Below, piece by piece: positions 1-5,909 of a DNA stretch of 11,670 bases. Each line of letters opens with the position of its first letter. Within the stretch, counting starts at the first letter, position 1. The stretch covers positions 1 to 11,670 of the forward strand of contig JAHFDQ010000140.1 in assembly GCA_023248915.1 (NCBI GenBank). Reading direction: 5' to 3'. A model generated the notes under the pieces. It saw nothing but the letters and a program-made list of their open reading frames with translations, had not been told where the DNA came from and made no database searches. Source of the stretch: Archangiaceae bacterium. GTDB lineage: Bacteria > Myxococcota > Myxococcia > Myxococcales > Myxococcaceae. A program made the position numbers and the translations under genes.

Positions 1-192
1 GGCTGGGTGGGTGGAGAGACGCGTCGCCGCGGGGCGCGGCTGCGGGCTGGCCCTTCCCGCCGCCCAGGCGCCTCCTGGGGAGAGTGCCGAGACGAGGAGG
101 TAGGCGACGAAGCCGGCGAGCGGCCGAAACCACTGGCGCCTTGACAGGTGGAGGCCTCTTCTTCGCGCGTCGGCTGGCAACTCGCTTCTCAC
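1..192 (-). CDS. Exported protein, N-terminal fragment (runs off left edge)
   Basis: This is an open frame of 64 codons from a GTG at 192-190 to the window edge, with no stop, so the gene is partial. Seen directly: a basic n-region with Arg-rich clusters and SRRQWF at residues 17-22, a hydrophobic core (LAGFVAYLLVSAL, about 25-37), then an Ala/Gly-rich stretch ending AWA before AG at about 44-46. That is a textbook export signal with an AXA-type cleavage site. SRR-x-W-F loosely resembles a twin-arginine (Tat) motif, but Sec export is equally possible. After the cleavage site the sequence is Pro/Ala/Arg-rich. The GTG start overlaps the TGA stop of the upstream 81-residue gene by four bases (GTGA), which implies translational coupling. 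The mature domain is outside the window, so the function is unknown. The strong signal peptide and the coupling make a real gene likely despite the short visible length. Confidence 0.72.
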   Translation of the reverse strand, partial: MRSELPADARRRGLHLSRRQWFRPLAGFVAYLLVSALSPGGAWAAGRASPQPRPAATRLSTHPA

Positions 193-434
193 GGGAGGTT
201 GCTGAAGGGGGTGGCCGGGGAGGCGGTGGCCGGCGCAGAGGCGGGCGGCGCGGACGTGCCCAGTCCCAGTTCCATCAAGGCGAGGATGCGGTTCTCGGCG
301 GTGCGGCTATCGAACCTACCGCCCACGTCCTGCTCCGAGAGGAGCCAGGGAAGGCCCGAGGCGGTCGCGCCCTGAGCGCGCGCCACAGAAGGCAACCGCA
401 GCAGCGTGAATGATAACTCTCGCAGCGCCCTCAT
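189..434 (-). CDS. Small unrecognised protein, 81 aa, coupled to an exported protein
   Basis: I do not recognise this family. The start is supported by a near-perfect Shine-Dalgarno on the minus strand (AAGGAGGTG, about 438-446) at ideal spacing before the ATG at 434-432; it is the best ribosome binding site seen in the window. The protein has a Leu/Arg-rich, possibly helical N-terminus (residues 1-20), a more conserved-looking middle with SEQDVGGRFDSRTAENRILALMELGLG (about 33-59, written here as one segment of mixed charge), and a low-complexity Ala/Pro/Ser tail (60-81). There is no export signal or membrane segment. Its TGA stop overlaps the GTG start of the next gene, so the two are probably one operon, and the small protein may serve or regulate the exported product (inference). 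The competing plus-strand frames over this region are Arg/Gly-rich and lack a ribosome binding site. Confidence 0.68.
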   Translation of the reverse strand: MRALRELSFTLLRLPSVARAQGATASGLPWLLSEQDVGGRFDSRTAENRILALMELGLGTSAPPASAPATASPATPFSNLP

Positions 435-446
435 CCCGCACCTCCT
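435..446 (-). promoter_or_regulatory. Strong ribosome binding site of the 81-aa gene
   Basis: On the minus strand AAGGAGGTG lies about four to six bases before the ATG. It is complementary to the 3' end of 16S rRNA over its full length. Most other genes in the window have weak or no such site, so this one is unusual and it decides the start. Confidence 0.8.
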
Positions 447-637
447 TCCTGCCGACTAGGTCGGTCCACGTCACGCCTTGGGCTTTGCGTCGCCCTCCCC
501 TTACCGCCGAGCGGCGCTCACTTCGAGCGCGGACACTACGGCACGGGCAAAACCTTGCACAAGCGGAAGAGTGTGGATTTCTCGTCCTGCATTTACAGCT
601 CACGGAAACCCGAAATTTGGTCCGAGCAACACCTGCC

Positions 638-687
638 GAGCCCGACCTCGACTCCGCTCCGGCTGAACGCGGTCTCCGCTCGGGCTC
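638..687. repeat. Palindromic repeat copy 1, 3' of the coiled-coil gene
   Basis: The unit is bounded by a perfect 8-base inverted repeat (GAGCCCGA at 638-645, TCGGGCTC at 680-687). Read on the minus strand, 668-642 matches 4491-4517 at 25 of 27 positions, with core GTTCAGCC-S-GAGCGGAGTCG. The copy also holds an internal near-duplication: ACTCCGCTCCGGCT at 651-664 and TCTCCGCTCGGGCT at 673-686, which differ at only two of 14 positions. It starts 23 bases downstream of the stop codon of the coiled-coil gene, where such palindromes can stabilise or end transcripts. There is no T-tract. Confidence 0.65.
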
Positions 688-709
688 CCGCGGGCGCGCG
701 CCGGGCTGG

Positions 710-3073
710 CTACTTGTGTCCCTTCAGTTGCGCCTCGAGCCGAGCCACCTTGGACTTCAGCGAGGCAGCCGTCTCGATGGCCAGCTCGGCGGCCACCAGC
801 TTCTTCTTCATCGTGGCGATGTCGGCGCGCAGCTTGTCGCGTTCGGCCACCACCTCGGGGCCGGCACCTCCGGCCGCGGCGGCTGGCGGGGCCGACCCGG
901 CTTCCTTCGCCTTCACCAGCGCCTCGTCTCGGTCGGCCTCAGCCCGCGTCAGCCGCTGCTCGACGTCCGCCCGGGCGCTCTTCTCTTTCGAGAGCGCGAC
1001 CGAAGCTTCCATCGCCTTCTTGTTGGCGGCCACCAGCTCGTCGCGCATCTTCTTCGACGTCTGCGCGTCGCCCTCGCCGCGCCCGGCCTGCAGGTCGGCC
1101 AGCTTCGTCTCGGCCGCCGTGCGCGCGAACTGTTCGGCCTTCAGCTCGCCGGCCAGCTCGCCCGTCTTGCGCGCCAGCATCGAGGCGTTCTCGTCGCGTA
1201 GCTTCTTCAGCTCTTTCTCGCCGCGTTCCTTGGCCTGGGCCTTCTCGGCCTCGGCCTGGCGCTTGGCCTGCGCGAGCTGCGACTCGAGCCGGGCGCGGTC
1301 CGCCTCGCCCTTGGCGACCTTCTCACGCTCGGCCTCGAGCTCGCGCTCGCGCTCGGCGGCCCGCTTCTCGCCCTCGGACTGCGAGCTGGAGAGCTGCGCC
1401 CGCGCCGACGCCCTCTCCTTCTTCAGGGCCTCTTGGAGCTTCTCCAGGTCGCCATGCGCCTTGGCGAGGTTCTGCTTGGCCTCGGCGCCCGCCGCCTCGG
1501 CGGCGCTCCGGTCGGCCTCGAGCGTCTTCTGCACGGCCTCGAGCTCGCCCTCCAGCTCGGCGATGCGCTCGGCCGCCTCGCTCTGCGCCTTCTCGAGCCG
1601 CTCTTCGGCCTCGACCGTCTCTTCGGCCAGCGCCTTGGCCCCGCCTTCACGCTGAGCCTTCAACTGCACCTCGAGGTCGGCGACGCGCAGCGCCCCTTCC
1701 GACTCGAGCTGCTGGAAGCGGTCCTCGGCGGCGACGAGCTGGGCCTGGAAGTCGGCCCGGGCGACCTCGAGCTTCTCGGTGAGCTCGGCCAGCTTCCCGG
1801 CCGCCTCTTCCTGGGCGCTCTCCAGCCGGTCCAGGGCCCCGTCCTTGGCGCGCTCCATCACCCGGCTGCGCTCGTCGGATTCGGCGATGACGGCCTGGGC
1901 CTTGTCGAATTCGGCCTCGACCGCCTCGGACTCGCCCTTGACCTCGGCCAGAGTCCTCTCGAGCTCGGCGATTCGCGCCTGGGCGGCGTCGCGTTCGGAG
2001 CCGGCCGCTTCGCCGGTGGCGTCGGCGGCGTCGCGTTCGGCCGAGACCGTCTTCACCTCTTCGGCCACGCGCGAGAGCTCGGACTTCAGCCGGTCTAGCT
2101 CGGCGGCGGCCTTCTGCTGGCTTTCCGCCGCCGTCTCGAGGCCGCGCTTGGACTCGGCCACCTGGCCCGCCAGCTCGGCAACTCGGTCCTGGGCGAGGTC
2201 CAGCGCTTCCTTGGCGCCCGCGAGCTCGGCGTCCAGCCGTTCCCTGGCACGCTTCTCGGCAGCCAACTGCTCGCCGAGCTTCGGAATCTGAACCTCGACC
2301 TCGGCCAGGGCCGTGGTCAGGTCGCGCCGGTCAGCCTCGCTCTCGGCGAGCGCGGCCTGCAACTTCGCCTGCTTCTGCTCGGCCTGTTCGGCGGCGACGG
2401 TGTCCTTCTCGACCATGTCGCGCAGTTGCTGAAGCTGCGCCGGCATCTCGGCGTTCCGGGCCACCTGAGCGGCGGCCTCTTCGTACAGCCCCTTCAACTG
2501 CGTCGCCGCCGCGCGAAGCTGCATCGCCTCGTCGTCGACGGCCCCGTAGAGCGCCCGGCCGCGGGCCAGCGCCTCTTCCTTCTGCTTGACGACGGCGCGG
2601 AAGAAATCGAGCTTCTCGTCGGGGCTCGCTCCGCGCACCAGGCGGGGCTCGGGGGCTTCCTGGAAGGGGTCGCCGACCGGAGGCCGGGGCGGCGCGGAGG
2701 GCAACGGCACCGACCCGGCCGTTCCCCCGGAAGGCGCCGCCGGCGGCGGGGGTCGCATCACCCCTGGCTGGCTGAGGCCGGGAATGCGCCGCGGCAACGG
2801 GGGCGGCGCGGGAATGGGCGGGGGAATGGCCGTCGAGGGCCGGGAGGTCTGGGCGGCAGGCGGCACGGCCACCGCGGGGCGAGAGATGGGCGGCGGCCCG
2901 GGGGCGCGCGGCGGCGGACCGGCCGGCGCCGGAGGAGAGGACCGCGGCGGGCCCGGGGGCGCCTCGGCGGCGGCCGATTCCTTGCCCGGCGCGAAGAAGG
3001 GCTCGTCGTCGTCCTCGGCGAGGCTCTGCCTGAGATCCGTCAGTGGATCGGCTGGATTCTGCGGAGGCGACAT
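710..3073 (-). CDS. Large Pro-rich / coiled-coil protein, 787 aa
   Basis: No enzyme domain is visible. Residues 1-30 are acidic and end in DDDEPFFAPG. Residues 35-145 are a low-complexity Pro/Ala linker with many PPP runs. From about 153 to 720 the protein is almost continuous coiled coil, rich in Glu, Ala, Lys, Arg and Leu with repeated IAELE, LEKAQ and ERELEAE units and very few Pro or Gly. A Gly/Ala/Pro break follows at about 725-740, then a short final helix ending in Lys. There is no signal peptide or membrane segment, so it is probably cytoplasmic. The architecture recalls myxobacterial scaffolds such as the tails of FrzS and AglZ, but the response-regulator-like N-terminal domain of those proteins is absent, so no symbol is given. 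It may be a structural, polarity or cytoskeletal scaffold (inference). The ATG start has no clear ribosome binding site. It is divergent from the M16 peptidase gene across 101 bases. Confidence 0.9.
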   Translation of the reverse strand: MSPPQNPADPLTDLRQSLAEDDDEPFFAPGKESAAAEAPPGPPRSSPPAPAGPPPRAPGPPPISRPAVAVPPAAQTSRPSTAIPPPIPAPPPLPRRIPGLSQPGVMRPPPPAAPSGGTAGSVPLPSAPPRPPVGDPFQEAPEPRLVRGASPDEKLDFFRAVVKQKEEALARGRALYGAVDDEAMQLRAAATQLKGLYEEAAAQVARNAEMPAQLQQLRDMVEKDTVAAEQAEQKQAKLQAALAESEADRRDLTTALAEVEVQIPKLGEQLAAEKRARERLDAELAGAKEALDLAQDRVAELAGQVAESKRGLETAAESQQKAAAELDRLKSELSRVAEEVKTVSAERDAADATGEAAGSERDAAQARIAELERTLAEVKGESEAVEAEFDKAQAVIAESDERSRVMERAKDGALDRLESAQEEAAGKLAELTEKLEVARADFQAQLVAAEDRFQQLESEGALRVADLEVQLKAQREGGAKALAEETVEAEERLEKAQSEAAERIAELEGELEAVQKTLEADRSAAEAAGAEAKQNLAKAHGDLEKLQEALKKERASARAQLSSSQSEGEKRAAERERELEAEREKVAKGEADRARLESQLAQAKRQAEAEKAQAKERGEKELKKLRDENASMLARKTGELAGELKAEQFARTAAETKLADLQAGRGEGDAQTSKKMRDELVAANKKAMEASVALSKEKSARADVEQRLTRAEADRDEALVKAKEAGSAPPAAAAGGAGPEVVAERDKLRADIATMKKKLVAAELAIETAASLKSKVARLEAQLKGHK

Positions 3074-3174
3074 GGCGCAAGCCCGACGTTAGCTCTTGCC
3101 CGGGCCTTCCAAAAGATTCCTCTCTCCCGGTGGCGCGCCTTGCGCCAGCCCGGCAGCTTTGACACGGTGACGGC
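3074..3174. promoter_or_regulatory. Divergent promoter spacer, 101 bases
   Basis: The spacer separates two divergent genes and must hold at least part of both promoters. A perfect TTGACA lies at 3159-3164 on the plus strand, but it is only 10 bases before the GTG of the peptidase, too close to be its -35 element unless the start is further inside. On the minus strand TTGGAA, 15 bases, TAACGT (about 3090-3116) is a weak candidate for the coiled-coil gene. No convincing operator was seen. Confidence 0.35.
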
Positions 3175-5829
3175 GTGGGCGCGCGATTCGGTCTCGACAA
3201 TGGAATGCGGGTCGTCTTCGACGAGCAGCACGCGGCTCGGGTAGCGGCCTTCCAGGTCTGGGTGAACGTCGGCAGCGCCGACGAGCGGGCGGATCAGGCA
3301 GGGCTCGCCCACCTGCACGAGCACATGCTGTTCAAGGGGACGGCCGGCCGCGGGCCCGGAGAGATTGCCCGCGAGATTGAAGCGCACGGCGGCGAAATCA
3401 ACGCCTGGACGTCGTTCGACCAGACCGTCTACCACGTGGTCATCGCCAGCCAGTACGCCCGGCTGGGGCTGGACGTGCTGGCCGACGCGCTTCGCCACTC
3501 GGCCTTCGAGGCCGGAGAGCTCTCCCGCGAGCTCGAGGTCGTCTGCGAAGAAATCAAGCGCAGCGAAGACACCCCCTCGCGCCGGGCGTCGAAAGACTTG
3601 TTCGCCACGTCCTTCCAGGCGCACCCCTACCGCAACCCGGTCATCGGCACCGAGGCCTCGGTGAGGGCCTTCAGCCGCGAGCAGGTGCTCGGCTTCTACG
3701 GCGAGCACTACACGCCGGCGAACGTGGTGCTGGCCGCGGCCGGAGACTTCAAAGAGGCCGACCTGCGCCGCTGGGCGGAAGAGGCGTTCGGCGGCGCCTG
3801 GGGGCGGCCGCGCTCGGCCCCCGCGGCCCGGCCCGTCGAACCGACGCTGGTTTCCCCCCGGCTGTGCCTGCGCGCCGACCCGGTGAAAGAGGCCTACCTC
3901 AGCCTCGCCTTCCAGGTGCCCCCGGCCGACCACGACGACGTGCCGGCGCTCGACCTGTTGGCGATGGTCGCCGGCCAGGGCGAGGCGTCACGGCTGACCC
4001 TCGAGGTGAAGCGCCGGCGCTCGCTGGTCAACGACGTCCACGCCTACGCCTACACGCCGAAGGACCCGGGGCTGTTCGTGGCGTCCCTGACGGCGCAGCC
4101 GGCCCAGCTCGAGGCCGCGCTCGAGGCGACGGCCGGAGTGCTGGCGCGGCTGCGCGAGTCGCCGGTGCCGGAAAGCGAGCTGGCCACGGTGAAGGCCCTG
4201 GTCGAGTGCGAGGCGGTCTACCAGCGCGAGACGGTGCAGGGGCTGGCGCGCAAGCTCGGCTACTACGAGGCGGCGCTGGGCGGCATCGAGCGCGAGGCGC
4301 GCTACTACGAGCGCATCGGCCAGGTGACGCCCGGGGAATTGCGAGACGTCGCCCGCCGCTACCTCGACTTCGGCAAGGCGGTCGTCACCGGGCTGCTCCC
4401 GCCGGGCAGCGCGCTCGACGAGCAACGGACGCGGGAGGCCCTCCGGCGCGCCGAGAGACCTCCCGCCAACCCGAACCCAACGCCAACGCCGTTCAGCCCG
4501 AGCGGAGTCGAGGGCGGCCCATCGCCCGCCCCCCCGCGCGACTCTCGAGCCGAACCGGCGACGCCCCTTCGCCTCACCCCCCTCGCCGCCCGGCGCGGCG
4601 ACTCGCGAACCGTCGTCACCCGTCTGTCCGGCGGGGGAGCGGTAGTTGTGCGCGAAGAGAGCGCGGTGCCGCTCTTCGCGATGCGCGCCGTCTTCCCGGG
4701 CGGGCTGCGCTACGAGACCGACGCCGACAACGGCCTGACTTCCCTGCTCTGCCGCATGCTGACCCGTGGCACACCCACCCGCGACGCCGAGAGCATCTCG
4801 CGGCTGGTCGACGAATTGGCGGGTTCGCTCTCGGGGGCCGGCGGGCGCAACTCGGTGTCGCTGCGAGGCGAGTTCCTCTCGCGCCACTTCGAGCGGGCCT
4901 TCGAGCTGTTCGCCGACTGCCTGGCGCACCCTTCCTTCCCCGAGGCCGAGCTCCTGCGCGAGCGCGCGCTACTATTGCAGGACATCGCCACCCGCGACGA
5001 CAAGCCCTCGGGCCTGGCCTTCGAGCTGCTCGCGCGCACCCTTTACCGGCGGCACCCCTACCGCCTGGCGGTCTCGGGCGAGGCGGCCTCGGTCGAGAAG
5101 CTCGACGCCGCGGCGCTCCGCGCCTACCACGACCGCCACATGGACTCGTCGCAGCTCACCCTGTGCGTGGTGGGCGACGTGTCGACCGACAGGGTGCTGG
5201 CCCTGGCCGAGGCCGCCTTCGGGCGGGCCGGGGGCAAGGCGCGACCGCCGCCGGAAGTGCCGGTCGAACCGCCGCTCGAGGGGCCTCGCCAGGCGCTTAG
5301 GCCCATCTCGAAGGCCCAGACACACCTGGTGCTCGGGTACCCCGCCGCGAAGGTGGCCGACCCGTGGCGCCGCGCCCTCGAGGTGCTCTCGACGGTGCTC
5401 TCGGGCCAGGGGGGCAGGCTCTTCCTCGAGCTGCGCGACAAACGCTCGATGGCGTACAGCGTCTCGTCCTTCAGCGTCGAGGGCGTCGACCCCGGCTACT
5501 TCGCCGTCTACATGGGCACCAGCCCCGAGAAGGTCGACGCGGCGCTCGCGGGCATCCGGGCCGAGCTGGCGCGCATGAGGGACGAACCGCTGCCCGCGGT
5601 CGAGCTCGAACGGGCCAAGCAGCACCTCATCGGGACGCACGAGATTGGCCTGCAGCGCAACGGCGCACGGGCGGCGGTGATGGCGCTCGACCACTGCTAC
5701 GGCCTCGGGGCCGAGCGCTTCTTGCGCTACGCGGAAGAAGTGACCCGGGTCACGGCCGAAGAGGTCGGCGAGGTCGCCCGGCGCGTGCTCGACCCAGCCC
5801 GGGAAGCGCTGGCCGTCGTCGGCCCCTGA
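3175..5829 (+). CDS. M16 family zinc metallopeptidase, two-unit (active + inactive halves), 884 aa
   Basis: The first half (residues 5 to about 410) carries the inverted zinc motif HLHEH (46-50) and the downstream acidic pair at 125-126 in VVCEEIK, at the spacing expected for the third zinc ligand (HxxEH, about 75 residues, E). LDNGMRVV at the start and VGSADER are typical of the fold. The second half (about 480-884) aligns as another M16 unit. Where the zinc helix should be it reads LLCRMLTRGT, with no HxxEH, so it is the inactive partner. It keeps Arg754 and Tyr761 in LRDKRSMAYSV, the pair that binds substrate in this family. The two halves are joined by a Pro-rich linker (428-470) that contains a translated palindromic repeat. 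There is no signal peptide, so the protein is probably cytoplasmic unless the start is wrong. An in-frame stop at 3160 makes GTG 3175 the most upstream possible start, with GGTGA four bases before it. The substrate is unknown. Confidence 0.95.
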   Translation: MGARFGLDNGMRVVFDEQHAARVAAFQVWVNVGSADERADQAGLAHLHEHMLFKGTAGRGPGEIAREIEAHGGEINAWTSFDQTVYHVVIASQYARLGLDVLADALRHSAFEAGELSRELEVVCEEIKRSEDTPSRRASKDLFATSFQAHPYRNPVIGTEASVRAFSREQVLGFYGEHYTPANVVLAAAGDFKEADLRRWAEEAFGGAWGRPRSAPAARPVEPTLVSPRLCLRADPVKEAYLSLAFQVPPADHDDVPALDLLAMVAGQGEASRLTLEVKRRRSLVNDVHAYAYTPKDPGLFVASLTAQPAQLEAALEATAGVLARLRESPVPESELATVKALVECEAVYQRETVQGLARKLGYYEAALGGIEREARYYERIGQVTPGELRDVARRYLDFGKAVVTGLLPPGSALDEQRTREALRRAERPPANPNPTPTPFSPSGVEGGPSPAPPRDSRAEPATPLRLTPLAARRGDSRTVVTRLSGGGAVVVREESAVPLFAMRAVFPGGLRYETDADNGLTSLLCRMLTRGTPTRDAESISRLVDELAGSLSGAGGRNSVSLRGEFLSRHFERAFELFADCLAHPSFPEAELLRERALLLQDIATRDDKPSGLAFELLARTLYRRHPYRLAVSGEAASVEKLDAAALRAYHDRHMDSSQLTLCVVGDVSTDRVLALAEAAFGRAGGKARPPPEVPVEPPLEGPRQALRPISKAQTHLVLGYPAAKVADPWRRALEVLSTVLSGQGGRLFLELRDKRSMAYSVSSFSVEGVDPGYFAVYMGTSPEKVDAALAGIRAELARMRDEPLPAVELERAKQHLIGTHEIGLQRNGARAAVMALDHCYGLGAERFLRYAEEVTRVTAEEVGEVARRVLDPAREALAVVGP
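4488..4559 (+). repeat. Palindromic repeat copy 2, in frame inside the peptidase linker
   Basis: This 72-base segment (24 codons) has arms that fold on each other. The left arm begins GCCGTTCAGCCCGAG at 4488; the right arm at 4536-4559 reads, in reverse complement, GCCGGTTCGGCTCGAG and then AGTCGCGC. An inner stem, GGGCG with CGCCC, extends it around a short loop. The left arm matches copy 1 (642-668) at 25 of 27 positions. The segment is translated as FSPSGVEGG and following residues (about 439-462) in a low-complexity Pro/Ser/Ala stretch between the two M16 units. This is what an insertion tolerated at a domain boundary would look like. Confidence 0.65.
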
Positions 5830-5861
5830 CGCTGTCCCCTCGCAGGACTCACCGGCCCGTC

Positions 5862-5905
5862 ATCGATACGGAGACTATATCGCTATCGTTTAAGTGATAT
5901 GTTTC
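5862..5905 (+). promoter_or_regulatory. AT-rich promoter with operator-like inverted repeat before the Fic gene
   Basis: This is the only distinctly AT-rich spot between 3000 and 7100. It holds ATATCGCT (5877-5884), 8 bases, AGTGATAT (5893-5900), an inverted repeat matching at 7 of 8 positions that ends 9 bases before the GTG start. Partial half-sites (CGATA at about 5864, TATCG at about 5878) lie just upstream. A DNA-binding protein here would block transcription or initiation of the Fic gene. That gene encodes its own C-terminal winged helix, so autoregulation is the simplest reading (inference). Confidence 0.5.
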
Positions 5906-5909
5906 ACCG

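Larger units (their letters stand above)
435..709. other. Intergenic region of 275 bases, no gene
   Basis: This lies between the stop of the coiled-coil gene and the 81-aa gene. It contains the palindromic repeat described separately (638-687) and a stretch at about 555-625 that is visibly less GC-rich than the surroundings, a likely place for the promoter of the minus-strand pair. Weak minus-strand -35/-10-like hexamers (TTGTGC, 18 bases, TAGTGT, around 533-562) can be drawn but match consensus poorly. The frames that cross this region are Arg/Ser-rich and look like chance ORFs. No T-tract terminator was seen. Confidence 0.5.

Noticed and set aside
84..413. Plus-strand frame of 109 codons at the left edge
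   Set aside because: Arg/Gly-rich, no ribosome binding site, and antisense to the minus-strand pair that has a strong binding site and a signal peptide.
316..603. Minus-strand frame of 95 codons across the intergenic region
   Set aside because: Arg/Ser/Cys-rich, overlaps the better supported 81-residue gene in another frame, no ribosome binding site.
691..705. GC-only palindrome GGGCGCGCGCC after the coiled-coil stop as a rho-independent terminator
   Set aside because: It leaves no loop and is not followed by a T-tract.
410..1655. Long plus-strand frames opposite the coiled-coil gene (263 and 366 codons)
   Set aside because: They are Ser/Arg/Ala- or Leu/Gly/Arg-rich mirror images of the Glu/Ala/Leu codons on the minus strand and have no ribosome binding site; the minus frame is a coherent coiled coil.
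3159..3164. Perfect TTGACA as the -35 element of the peptidase gene
   Set aside because: It lies only 10 bases ahead of the GTG, no -10 element follows at 16-18 bases, and a later start would cut into the M16 fold.
3864..5578. Frames of 478 and 270 codons inside the peptidase gene, same strand
   Set aside because: Arg/Pro/Ala-rich frame-shifted shadows of the M16 gene, which is complete and intact.
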